Shown here: piece after piece, positions 33,493 to 42,730 of the stretch | Layout of the letters: every line of letters begins with the position of its first letter | How positions within the stretch are numbered: position 1 is the stretch's first letter | DNA from: Spirochaetota bacterium | Lineage (GTDB): Bacteria; Spirochaetota; UBA4802; UBA5368 | DNA: 64,000 bases | NCBI GenBank assembly: GCA_004297825.1 | Contig: SCSX01000068.1 | Location: 92,651-156,650, forward strand | Reading direction: 5' to 3' | Program-made: the position numbers and the translations under genes | Notes under the pieces: model-generated | The model's input: only the letters and a program-made list of their open reading frames with translations | The model's database searches: none | Told to the model about the DNA's origin: nothing

Positions 33493-36400
33493 CTATTTCG
33501 CGCGGAACTCGACTATCAGGATGGTCAGGTCGTCCTCTATCTGCCGCCCCTCGCCCGTATATTCCCTGACCTGGGCGTATATCCCCTCGCACATGCGGGA
33601 GGGCGACTCCCCGGAAAGCGACCCCGCCATCTCGAAAAACGCGTCGTCCCCCATCATCACCAGGTTCTCGTTGCGCGCCTCGGTGATGCCGTCCGTATAC
33701 AGTATCAGCTTATCGCCGCGTTCAAGGAGGATCGTACGGTCGTCGAACTCCGGTTTCAGGTCCTCAAGGATGAGGCGTCCCTTGAGTTGCACGATTTCGA
33801 GCGAACCCCCGCGGCGCACGAGGATCGGGCGCGGGTGTCCCGCCGAGCAAAGCGCGAGCTTCCCGCTTTTCAGATCCAGGCAGCCCGCACACGCGGTAAT
33901 AAAATTGCTGCCCATCTTCCCCTCGAGCGCCTGCTGGATCGATCGGAGCGTCGCCGCCGGCGAATCGAGGGTATCACTCCAGGTATGCAGGGACATCTTG
34001 ACCATGGACGCGAGAAGGGCGGCAGGCACGCCGTGTCCCGACACGTCGCAAATGAAAAGGCCGAGCAGGCCCCGCCGCGCGTCATACAGCACGTCAAGGA
34101 AATCGCCGCCCACGCCCATCATGGGCGCGTAGGTGAAGGCGAGCTCCGCCCCGGGTATGCGCGGAATTTTCTGGGGGAGGAGCGCCGTCTGTATCTTTTG
34201 GGCAAGGGTTATCTGGTTTTCGAGCTCCTGCTTCTGGCTCTCTATGGTTAGGGTGCGCTCGGCGACCTTCTCCTCCAGATTCGCGTACAGGCCCGCGTTT
34301 TCAATGGAGATCGCGGCCTGGGTCATGAACACGGAGAGGAGGTCGGCGTCATCGTCGGTGAATACGCCGGTCGAGAGGGGATTGTCCAGGTAACATACCC
34401 CGATCATGCGTTCGCCCCGGGAAACCGGAATGCAGAGGATCGACTTGAGACCATAGTCCCGCACGCTGCGGAACTCGGTGAGGGCCTCGTCCTCCCCCGC
34501 GTTCGTGGTGATCATGGCCCTGCCGCGCCGGAAGACGTCCTCTATAATGTGCTGCGAATACTCCGGTATGCCGGATTCACCAATATTCTTGGCGGCCCTG
34601 AGCTCTATGGCGCCGGTACGCTCGTTGTGCATGAAGAGGTAGCCGCGCTGGGCCCCGGTCACCTCGATCGCGCGCGCCATTACGTGCTCCAGGAGCACGT
34701 CGAGCCGGAGGATCGAGCTCATGTCCTGGCTGATCCTGATTATCGACGAAAGCCTCTGGCGGTCGGTGAGCCTCTGCATGGGACCACGCTCCTCCGCGGC
34801 AGCGCCCGCGCTTTCCGCGGCCTTGCGCTCGTATTGGCGCGCGGCTATTTCCCGGAAAAGCCGCAGCGCCGATTCGAGCCGCCCGGCTGCCTTTCCCCTG
34901 TCCCCCGACACGCGCAGCACGAGACCAAACTCCAGGAGCGTCTTCGCCAGCTCGAAACGCCTTCCCGCACGCGAACACTCCTCGACCGCACGCCGGTAGA
35001 GCCGTTCCGCCCGCGCGGGTCTTCCCGCGAGCGCCTGGAACCGCGCACGCACCCGGAGCGCGGGGCCCAGATGCGCGGGCCAGCTCCGGCAGGCCTTCCA
35101 CGCCTCGGCGCAGGCAGCGCGGATCTCGGCAAGGCGCCGTCCCCGTTCGCCTTCTTCCATCGCCGCGTGCTCGTCCTCGTAGGCGCGCAGGAGCGCCTCG
35201 GCCCGGTAGACGTAGAGCGGGGCCGCATAGACGCGCAGGGTGAACTTGTGCCGGCGGTCGAGCCCGCGCGCGGCTTCCGTCATGCGCAGCGCGCGCACAT
35301 GATCGCCCGTCTCGGTATAGAAATACCCCATGTACGCGCTCGCGAGGAAATGCGCGAACCAGATGCCCTGGCTTCTCGAAAGCTCCATGGCCCGCTGCCC
35401 GTATTCGCGCGCGCGCGCGTAATCGCCGCTCTCGACGTACACCCAGACGAGGTTCGCGAAGGCGTTGGACAGCCCGAAGTCGTTGCGGATCTTCGTGCTG
35501 ATATCGATCCACTCGTACAGGGATTTCTCGCACTCCTCGTAGCGCGACATGTAGTACTGGTTGACGCTCATTATGTTGCAGGTCTGCCCCGTTTCCCAGA
35601 GGTCGCCTATTCGCCTGAAATCCGCGTACGCCCTGCCCAGCCAGTCCGCGCTCTGCTCCATGTCGCCCGCCCACGAATAATGGGTGCCGATTAACTGCTT
35701 GGAGATCGCGATGTACAGCGCGTCCTCGATCTTCCGGGCGATATCGAGCCCGCGCTTCAGGTAGATCATCGCCAGGCCCCGCACGGGCGCCGCCGAATAC
35801 ATCATGCCCAGTCCCAGCAGGCTGATCGCGAGCTCCCGCGAGGTTCCGATACTCTTCTCGGAAATGTTCAGCATGCGCAGGGTGGAGCGCACGAATTTCA
35901 GGAGCGAGGAGAGCGCGTAGTTCCAACCCAGCGTATGGTAGAACTGAATGACGAGCTTCAGCCTCAGGTTCTCCGGGCGGCGCCGCGCCCTGTAGGCCGG
36001 AGGGAACAACCGGAGGAGGAGATGTACGGCGAACTCCCTGAAAATCCCCGCGATCACCGCGGGCATCGAGAGCGGAAGCGTCTCCCCGAGAAGGGAGAGA
36101 CCCTGGGCGCCGAATTTCTCGGAATTCGCGAAATCGCCTTTTTTAAAATATGCATAGCTTATCTGCCGGTAGGCCCACGCCTTTTCCTGCTCCGCGGCAA
36201 GGTGCGGGAGGAGGCGCGTGTAGAGCGCGATCACGTCGTCGTTCCTGCCGGTGACCAGGAAGAGCTCCCCGGTCATCTTCATGCATTCGCGCAGGAGTGG
36301 GCCCGTGCGCGCGTGCGCGGATTCGAAGCCGCCTTCGGCCTCCAGTATCTTCATCATCGCGGCGAAGTACCCGATCGCGTCTTCGTTCGCGAAGCTCGCC

Positions 36401-38643
36401 ATCGCATTTTTCCCGGCGGGCAGCGCATACCTGAGCACGCCCTCACCGTCCCCCGCCTGGGTGAAATGATGTACGAGGTCGAACGCCGAATGCTCCCCCC
36501 CGCGCTCCAGGGTACGGGCTATCTCGAGGTGCAGGGCCCTCCTGCGTTCCTCCCCGATTCTATTATAGAAAGCCTCCTTGATCCTGTCGTGGACGAAAAA
36601 GAGCTTTCCCTTTTCCTGCGCGTCGGCCTCGAGGAGCTGCATCGCGACGGCGCGGTCCACGATGTGCACCACCTCGTCATGCGTGAAGCCTTCCCCCGCG
36701 CCCGAACCCCCGACCAGCAATTCGAACAGGAGCCGGATGTCGAACCTGCGGCCTATCACCGCGGCGCACGAGAGCACCTGGTTTTCGCGCGCGGAGAGCC
36801 CGTCGATCCGCTTCATGACGGTGTCGAGCATCGTGGAGGAGATGTTGACCCTGCGCAGGCGCGCCTCGTTGGCGCGCCATGAGCCGTTCACCAGTGAGAG
36901 CGCGCCGTCCTGGACGAGCTGTTTCAGTATCTCGACCGCGAAAAAGGGATTGCCCATGCTCTTGTTATACACGATGTCCGCGATCTGCCCCACCTGGTCG
37001 CGCTCCTCGTATAAAAGCCCCGCGATGAAGGCGGCGACCGATTCCCGATCGAACGGGGGCAGGCTCATCAGCTCGAGGGGCCGGCCGGAATCGCGCGCGC
37101 TTCGGATGAGCCTCTGTACGCCGTGGTCGTCGCCCGTTTCGTTATCCCTGAACGCCCCGACGATCATCACGGGGGCGTGCGCGATCGAGGAGGCGATCTC
37201 GTCCAGGAGCGAAAAGCTGCCCTCGTCGGACCATTGCAGGTCGTCCAGGAAAATCACGAGCGGGGCATTCGTGCCGGCCAGGGCGAGGATGAACCCCGCG
37301 TTCACCATGAGAAAGCGGCGGTTTTCCCGCTCGGGGTCCAGCTCCACCGGTGAGGGCGTGTCGCCCGTGATCTCGCGCGCGAGCGGGTTAAGCCGGAGCG
37401 CCAGCCCCATGAGGTCCCCGCAGCGGGCGCGCACGCGCTCGCTCACGGCGTCCTTTTCGGCCGGGCTCATCCTCGCGAACTTGTTAAAAAACACGTTTTC
37501 GGCGTCAATGATGGGCCCGTAGGGGTTCTTGTTCTCGGAGGCGAAGCATTTCCCCTCGGCGAAGGTGCCTCCGCCGGCGATGACGAGCGCCCTGAGCTCC
37601 TCGGCCAGGCGCGTCTTTCCGCGGCCCGCCTCCCCGCCGATCAGGCATATCGACCCCCTCCCGCGCAGCAGGTCGTTCCAGCGCGTCTTAAGCCGCGCAA
37701 GCTCCGCCTCGCGGCCTACCAGGTTGGTGCGAAAATTCAGGCGCTCCAGCCGGTCGTCGCTCCCCGGGATGAAATCGCGGTCCCCCGAGAGCGCGCGCAG
37801 GACGTCCCGCTGCAGGCCGCGGGCGCTCTGGTAGCGGTTCTCCGGCTCCTTTTCCAGGAGCTTGAGCACGATCCGCTCCACCACCATGGGGATGCCGGGC
37901 GCGCGGCGCGAGGGCGGCTCGGGAGGCTGGGCGATGTGCAGGTGAATGAGCGAGCTTACGTCGTTCGCGCTAAAGGGGAGCATCCCGGCGAGCAGGCGGT
38001 ACATGAGCACCCCGAGCGAATAGAGATCGGAGCGCTCGTCGACGCCGCGGCGCATCATGCCGCTCTGCTCGGGCGACATGTAGCTGAAGGTTCCGATTAC
38101 GGCCTCGCGGCCCGATTCGCTGAACTCCCGCACGTGCGCGAGGCCGAAATCGATGAGCATGGCGCGCCTGCCGCCCGCCCCGTCCGCGGCGAGCATCACG
38201 TTCCCGGGGGAGAGGTCGCGGTGCACCACGCCCAGCTCGTGCACGTGTGCCAGGGCCTCGCACAAATGGGACACGATGTGGAGCGTCTCGTCCACCGAAA
38301 AGCGCGCGCCTTCCTTGATGAGGGCATGCAGGTTTTCGCCATCGATATATTCCATGACGATGTAGGGAACCCCCGTGACTCCGTCCAAAGAGATTTCCCC
38401 CACCTCCACCACCTTCACGATGCCGGGATGGCTCACGCGCGCGACCAGCCGCGCCTCCGCGTGAAAGCGGATCACGTCCTCGATGCGATGCGAGCAGTCG
38501 GCGTCCCGTACGATCTTGATCGCGTAGAGCCTGCCGGGATTATCCACGGCGCGGGCGCGGTAGACCACGCTCATGCCGCCTTCCCCGATCAGGTCCTCGA
38601 CGAGGTATCGTTCATTGATTATTCGGTTCGTGAGATTTGTCAT
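33493..38643 (-). CDS. Giant Ser/Thr kinase - AAA ATPase - helical repeat - GAF - SpoIIE phosphatase regulator
   Basis: This 1716-residue cytoplasmic protein has these domains in order. Hanks-type kinase (about 12-285) with Lys43, HRDLSPGN (Asp143) and DFG (Asp165), all intact. AAA/STAND-like ATPase (about 305-620) with P-loop GGEAGRGKT (336-344) and Walker B-like LVIFLDDLQWSD. TPR-like helical repeats (about 700-1250). GAF sensor (about 1310-1460) with AAISIENAGLYANLEEKVAERT leading into a coiled coil. PP2C/SpoIIE phosphatase (about 1500-1714) with GGDFLD, CDVSGHG and DDLTILIV metal ligands. It can in principle both phosphorylate and dephosphorylate partner proteins, for example an anti-sigma-factor antagonist, but none is adjacent. 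It is apparently monocistronic. Confidence 0.92.
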   Translation of the reverse strand: MTNLTNRIINERYLVEDLIGEGGMSVVYRARAVDNPGRLYAIKIVRDADCSHRIEDVIRFHAEARLVARVSHPGIVKVVEVGEISLDGVTGVPYIVMEYIDGENLHALIKEGARFSVDETLHIVSHLCEALAHVHELGVVHRDLSPGNVMLAADGAGGRRAMLIDFGLAHVREFSESGREAVIGTFSYMSPEQSGMMRRGVDERSDLYSLGVLMYRLLAGMLPFSANDVSSLIHLHIAQPPEPPSRRAPGIPMVVERIVLKLLEKEPENRYQSARGLQRDVLRALSGDRDFIPGSDDRLERLNFRTNLVGREAELARLKTRWNDLLRGRGSICLIGGEAGRGKTRLAEELRALVIAGGGTFAEGKCFASENKNPYGPIIDAENVFFNKFARMSPAEKDAVSERVRARCGDLMGLALRLNPLAREITGDTPSPVELDPERENRRFLMVNAGFILALAGTNAPLVIFLDDLQWSDEGSFSLLDEIASSIAHAPVMIVGAFRDNETGDDHGVQRLIRSARDSGRPLELMSLPPFDRESVAAFIAGLLYEERDQVGQIADIVYNKSMGNPFFAVEILKQLVQDGALSLVNGSWRANEARLRRVNISSTMLDTVMKRIDGLSARENQVLSCAAVIGRRFDIRLLFELLVGGSGAGEGFTHDEVVHIVDRAVAMQLLEADAQEKGKLFFVHDRIKEAFYNRIGEERRRALHLEIARTLERGGEHSAFDLVHHFTQAGDGEGVLRYALPAGKNAMASFANEDAIGYFAAMMKILEAEGGFESAHARTGPLLRECMKMTGELFLVTGRNDDVIALYTRLLPHLAAEQEKAWAYRQISYAYFKKGDFANSEKFGAQGLSLLGETLPLSMPAVIAGIFREFAVHLLLRLFPPAYRARRRPENLRLKLVIQFYHTLGWNYALSSLLKFVRSTLRMLNISEKSIGTSRELAISLLGLGMMYSAAPVRGLAMIYLKRGLDIARKIEDALYIAISKQLIGTHYSWAGDMEQSADWLGRAYADFRRIGDLWETGQTCNIMSVNQYYMSRYEECEKSLYEWIDISTKIRNDFGLSNAFANLVWVYVESGDYARAREYGQRAMELSRSQGIWFAHFLASAYMGYFYTETGDHVRALRMTEAARGLDRRHKFTLRVYAAPLYVYRAEALLRAYEDEHAAMEEGERGRRLAEIRAACAEAWKACRSWPAHLGPALRVRARFQALAGRPARAERLYRRAVEECSRAGRRFELAKTLLEFGLVLRVSGDRGKAAGRLESALRLFREIAARQYERKAAESAGAAAEERGPMQRLTDRQRLSSIIRISQDMSSILRLDVLLEHVMARAIEVTGAQRGYLFMHNERTGAIELRAAKNIGESGIPEYSQHIIEDVFRRGRAMITTNAGEDEALTEFRSVRDYGLKSILCIPVSRGERMIGVCYLDNPLSTGVFTDDDADLLSVFMTQAAISIENAGLYANLEEKVAERTLTIESQKQELENQITLAQKIQTALLPQKIPRIPGAELAFTYAPMMGVGGDFLDVLYDARRGLLGLFICDVSGHGVPAALLASMVKMSLHTWSDTLDSPAATLRSIQQALEGKMGSNFITACAGCLDLKSGKLALCSAGHPRPILVRRGGSLEIVQLKGRLILEDLKPEFDDRTILLERGDKLILYTDGITEARNENLVMMGDDAFFEMAGSLSGESPSRMCEGIYAQVREYTGEGRQIEDDLTILIVEFRAK

Positions 38644-38789
38644 GGCATTACCGGGTCATCGCCGCGCGCGCCCGAGGGCCTTTCTATATAGTGACGTTAA
38701 TATGGTAAAGAAAGATCATAGACCGTCAATTACTTTTAGCCCTCTCGGGCGGGGGGTCCGATACGCTTCACGGAAGATCGCGCGCGCCC

Positions 38790-39869
38790 CTATTCGAAGC
38801 GCGTGATATCCAGCCCCTGGGCGCGCGCCTTGGCCCGGTACCAGTCCATCTCGTCCTCGGGCGGCTCCGCCTGCAGCGCGGCCTCCTTCCTGACGAGGAC
38901 GATCGCCTTCTCCGGGCAGGCCGATGCGCACAGCCCGCAGCCGATGCAGCGCGCGGTGTTCACCCTGCGGGCGTTCTCGACGGCGTCGATCGCCTTGATG
39001 GGGCATCGCGTTTCGGAACAGGTACCGCAGTTTTTACAGCGTGATTCGTCGATCCGCGCAAAGTAATGCGCGTTCACCGTATCCGGGAGCCCAAACCGCG
39101 CGGCCATTAACTGGACGCAGCAGCACCCACAGCAGTTGCAGATGAAGAACTGGCCGTGCCGCGTGTTGGTGGTCATGTGCACCAGGCCCGCCTCCTCCGC
39201 CCTTTGGAGGATTTCGAGCGCCTCCCCGCGCGTGATGATGCGCTTCACCAGCGGGTGTCCCCGGAAGTAATCCGGCTTGTCCGATACCGAGAGGCACACC
39301 TCGCGCGGTTTGTCGCACGCCCGGTTCAGGAACGACATCTGTTTCTTGCAGATACAGTCGTTCACCGCGAACGAGACGGAGCGCTCGATGATCGCGGAGA
39401 CCTGTTCGTAGGGGGTCGCGTCGTGTGCGGGGGTGAGCTCCTTCTCGATGGGGAGCACCTGCATCATGTGCGGGCGCGGCGCCAGGAAATAGGGCCCCAC
39501 GGACTTGATGTACTTTGCGTGCAGGCGCGCGAAACCCTCGTCCAGGCGCTTGTTCTGCAGCTCGTAAAGTCCCAGTATCCACGGCACCAGGCCGTAGCGC
39601 CGCGCGGGGCCGGAGGGATCGCAGTCCACGAGCCCCCGCTCCCACATCGCCCCGAGGCGCTCCCCAAGGGAAGCCTCGTCGCGCCCCGTCCTCATGGCAA
39701 TTTCGTCCACGGTCTCCTTACGCAGCTTCAGCGCGCAAAAGAGCTCCGCCTCGTGCGGCTCGAAGACCTTCTTCAATAGATCGATATCAGCGCCGTTCTG
39801 GGCGCGCGGGAAACCGTTCGGAAGGGAACCGAGCACCTCGGCGAGTTTCAGGTAGATGTCGTCGCTCAT
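38790..39869 (-). CDS. 4Fe-4S dicluster ferredoxin protein with N-terminal helix-turn-helix-like domain
   Basis: This 359-residue soluble protein begins with a domain (about 1-100) rich in FCALKLRKETVDEIAMRTG, which looks like a winged helix. The middle part holds NDCICKKQM, a CLSVSD segment and a striking cysteine cluster CNCCGCCCVQL (about residues 250-260). The C-terminus has two ferredoxin motifs, CKNCGTCSETRCP (x4 before the last Cys) and CIGCGLCASACP. ATG 39869 is chosen over an upstream start at 39974 because GGAGGAG stands five bases before it. Up to three Fe-S centres are likely. It may be a redox-responsive regulator or an electron carrier of unknown partner; the combination is not one I can assign to a named enzyme. 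Confidence 0.75.
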   Translation of the reverse strand: MSDDIYLKLAEVLGSLPNGFPRAQNGADIDLLKKVFEPHEAELFCALKLRKETVDEIAMRTGRDEASLGERLGAMWERGLVDCDPSGPARRYGLVPWILGLYELQNKRLDEGFARLHAKYIKSVGPYFLAPRPHMMQVLPIEKELTPAHDATPYEQVSAIIERSVSFAVNDCICKKQMSFLNRACDKPREVCLSVSDKPDYFRGHPLVKRIITRGEALEILQRAEEAGLVHMTTNTRHGQFFICNCCGCCCVQLMAARFGLPDTVNAHYFARIDESRCKNCGTCSETRCPIKAIDAVENARRVNTARCIGCGLCASACPEKAIVLVRKEAALQAEPPEDEMDWYRAKARAQGLDITRFE

Positions 39870-40191
39870 ATTCACTCCTCCGGTGATGCGTGCGGCGCTT
39901 GAGGTCGTCGGTCGAAACGATGGCGCCAATGCGCGGCAGGATGATAATCTGCCCCCCTGTGTTCTTTTCGTCACAGTGTACCACGACGCGGGACTCTCAA
40001 CCAGAAAATGCTGCCTGCATGGTTTTATGCTGCCTTAGACTGTCAAGCATTATCATCCACGGCATAATCTGATGGCGATTGCTGCTTGCATGGGGCTGCC
40101 GCAAATCCTTTGAAGGCCGTACCGCGTCCCTCCATCTCCTGCCGAACGGAAACACGATGCTCTGTTTTCCGCTCACTTGTGAGGATTTATC

Positions 40192-40218
40192 TTGACAATG
40201 GGAGATATATAGTATCCT
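40192..40218 (+). promoter_or_regulatory. Candidate promoter of the lipoprotein pair (gap 39870-40278)
   Basis: TTGACA at 40192-40197 is a perfect -35 box; TATCCT at 40213-40218 is a -10-like box with a 15-bp spacer, followed by an AT-rich stretch (TTTTTTTAAAATAAA). It lies about 60 bp before the lipoprotein start at 40279. The remainder of the 409-bp divergent gap shows no other feature I can support. Confidence 0.4.
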
Positions 40219-40278
40219 TTTTTTAAAATAAACATACATTACTGAATACTGTTCAACACCATCCATCGAGGTCCGGAC

Positions 40279-42171
40279 ATGAAATATAAAAAGACAGTCC
40301 CGGCGCTTCTCACCATCCTGTGTTTGAGTCTCCCGTCCTGCATTGGGGCGAAAAGCGACGCATCGTCGTCCATACGGAACCAGAATTACGAGGACGGCTG
40401 GATGTACACGGTCACCTATCTCCAGGAGAACCAGGAGGACAGGGATGCCTACCTGGTGTTTTTCGGGAATATCGCGGCGATTCTCAAAGGGATCGATCCC
40501 ATCAACCAGTCAATCGTCGAAGTGAGCGAGATCGAGGCAATGCGGGGGCGCGTCGACGCGCGCCGGCCCCTGCTCCTGACGATGCGAACGGATTTCGACA
40601 AGGCAAGAAAGGCATTCAACCTGAGCGAAGAATTTTTAAGGAAGAATGTCTGGTTCGCGACGGTCAAACTCGAATTCGAGGAAAAAGACAAGACGCTGGC
40701 CGATTTCACCACGCGCTATGAACGCGCCCAGTTCGATCTCATCAAGCGGGTGGCGGCCCACGATTCGATGGCTAGGAGGTTGTACAACGTGGGACTCAGA
40801 AACCGTGACACGGGCGGTTATGAGGTTGCAGCGGCGGCGTTTACTATTTGCAGGAACTACAACAGGAGCTTCACTGAATCGGCGGACCGGATAATTGCGG
40901 GGATGAAGGCCCACGAGGAGGCGGAACAGGCGCGAAGCCGCGATGCCGACAGCTCCAAAACGGAGAATCTATTCCGCCTGGCGATGGGCATGGATCCCAC
41001 CAATCCGCGCATCATCGAGGGATCGGCGTATTACATGAACCGGCACCTGGTAAACGCCTACCAGCTTGAAACCAAAATGCTCTTAGGCGCCGCGGCGCTG
41101 GAATACGCGCAGGTCCTTCGCTTCAAGAACGCGGCACAGGATCTGAACTACCGGAACAAGTATAACGCGCTTGTCGGCGGCGCGAAAAACATGCCGCTCC
41201 TGACCGTCGCGATTACCCCGCGCGACGAAGGACAGAACGCGGCGGATGCGGCTGCGTTAACGTCTAATGTAGAAACTGACCTGCGCCAGATCATGGTGGA
41301 ACAGGGAAATATTATCGATATAAGAAGCGGATACCTTGCAGGGGAAGTAGCGATCGTGTCTATCCCCCGACCGGCTTTCAACGGGGCCGATCTCGCCCTT
41401 GGCATTTCCGTGCAAAGCATACGCATGGAGCCGTTGCAGCAGACATCCAATCCCAAGACCCAGAATTTCGTGTACTGCCAGAAATGCATAGAAGTTCAAA
41501 ATCCCGAGTACATCTCCGCCCTTGAAAAGGTGAGCACCGCGGAAACCGCGGTGTCAACGGCACGGACCTCGGTGGAGATGATGAGGGCGATGCGCATGCA
41601 CGTCAATGACTCGGCCGTCGATATCGCCGAAAAGGCGCTGGAGGTGGCGCGGATTTTTCTTTCCACCATACCGCAGACAATAATGGGGGACGATGTCCGC
41701 CAGGCTTACTGGAACGAGACCGAGAATACCCAAACCGCCGTGGTCGATCTCAAGGTGGAATTCTTCTCCCCGGGGAAGGGTGTCATTCATTCACTCGCGA
41801 TCCAGGGTACCTCCCGGCACACGGCCACGTCGATAGACCCGGGCGAGTATTGCGATCGCGTGGGCATAACGGCCAAGAATGCGGAATTGCGTCCGGACGA
41901 CGATCTCCTCCGCGAAGCCAGGGAATCCGCGCGTAAAAACACGTCGGATGATATCCTTCGGGAAATCGGGAAAGACGCCAATCTATTAAGGTACGTTATG
42001 CGCAACGTGCCGCCCAGCCTCTCGACATTCGAAAACAAGTGCCTGGCGGCCGATTACTGCGTGCGCATCCTGCTGACCGCACCTTCAAGCACCGGTTCGG
42101 ATGAGGCACGAAACATGCTGGCGGAAGCCATGCCCGGATATGCGATGGAGGGGATTATCAATGAACGATAA
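40279..42171 (+). CDS. Large lipoprotein, unknown function
   Basis: This 630-residue protein has a lipoprotein signal (hydrophobic residues 7-19, lipobox LPSC with Cys21), so it is anchored to a membrane and faces the periplasm or outside. The sequence is mainly alpha-helical with charged repeats; residues about 180-300 resemble TPR-like stretches (AAFTICRNYNRS, LFRLAMGMDPTNPR). CQKCIEV (about 395-400) is the only C-x2-C pair. The following gene overlaps its end by 11 bp, so the two are a translationally coupled pair. No named family recognised; an envelope assembly or export accessory is one possibility. Confidence 0.65.
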   Translation: MKYKKTVPALLTILCLSLPSCIGAKSDASSSIRNQNYEDGWMYTVTYLQENQEDRDAYLVFFGNIAAILKGIDPINQSIVEVSEIEAMRGRVDARRPLLLTMRTDFDKARKAFNLSEEFLRKNVWFATVKLEFEEKDKTLADFTTRYERAQFDLIKRVAAHDSMARRLYNVGLRNRDTGGYEVAAAAFTICRNYNRSFTESADRIIAGMKAHEEAEQARSRDADSSKTENLFRLAMGMDPTNPRIIEGSAYYMNRHLVNAYQLETKMLLGAAALEYAQVLRFKNAAQDLNYRNKYNALVGGAKNMPLLTVAITPRDEGQNAADAAALTSNVETDLRQIMVEQGNIIDIRSGYLAGEVAIVSIPRPAFNGADLALGISVQSIRMEPLQQTSNPKTQNFVYCQKCIEVQNPEYISALEKVSTAETAVSTARTSVEMMRAMRMHVNDSAVDIAEKALEVARIFLSTIPQTIMGDDVRQAYWNETENTQTAVVDLKVEFFSPGKGVIHSLAIQGTSRHTATSIDPGEYCDRVGITAKNAELRPDDDLLREARESARKNTSDDILREIGKDANLLRYVMRNVPPSLSTFENKCLAADYCVRILLTAPSSTGSDEARNMLAEAMPGYAMEGIINER

Positions 42172-42688
42172 CACGGCGTCTCGAATGTCAACATGCGCGC
42201 GACTCATAGTCGTACTTCTCGTCCTCATCACCTCGGTTGCGGCGTTCGCCGATGACAAGGTCCTCCTCATTCCCGGGTGCGGTAATTATTCTTCCACCGG
42301 TTCCGGTGTTATCCAGAGAATGCTTGCCGCCAATCCCGAAATATTGATCGTGCCCGCGGCGGAAATCGACCTCATGGCGCGTGCAATGAAATCTGACATT
42401 GGATCATGTGCCGATCCCGTACGCGCGCTTGCGCTTGCGAGGAACCTTGGCTCCGGTGCCCTCGTGTGGGTTGAGGCGCGCAGGGAGGGCGGAGAAATCT
42501 ACTTACAGGTGAACGCAATCAGCGCTATCGACGGATCCGCGCTCTTCGCCGAAGAAAAAAGGGTCTCCGAGGCCGGCGCAGATGCGGCATTCGCGGAGAT
42601 GGGCGGCCGCATGGCGGCAGCGCTTGCGTACTATTTCTCCATTCTCCCGCCCGAGGCTACCGTGACGCTGCTGCGGAACGACCAGTAA
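42161..42688 (+). CDS. Small periplasmic protein coupled to the large lipoprotein
   Basis: This 175-residue protein has a signal peptide starting at either ATG 42161 or, more cleanly, ATG 42185 (hydrophobic core VVLLVLITSVAAFA). The mature domain begins DDKVLLIPGCGNYSS and contains ARNLGSGALVWVEARREGGE and LQVNAISAIDGSALF, a strand-rich alternation reminiscent of the nucleotide-free fold of CsgG/LpoB/TolB-N proteins that help envelope assembly. This likeness is weak and is inference. The 11-bp overlap with the lipoprotein gene upstream implies that both proteins work together. Confidence 0.6.
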   Translation: MNDNTASRMSTCARLIVVLLVLITSVAAFADDKVLLIPGCGNYSSTGSGVIQRMLAANPEILIVPAAEIDLMARAMKSDIGSCADPVRALALARNLGSGALVWVEARREGGEIYLQVNAISAIDGSALFAEEKRVSEAGADAAFAEMGGRMAAALAYYFSILPPEATVTLLRNDQ

Positions 42689-42730
42689 AACGTATCCCCC
42701 GCGGGTGCCGACTGTCCGCGGCAAGGTATG

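Noticed and set aside
34577-35926. 449-codon minus-strand frame within the giant kinase gene
   Set aside because: Different frame of the same strand, composed mainly of Arg/Ala/Gly; the true frame has TPR and GAF features.
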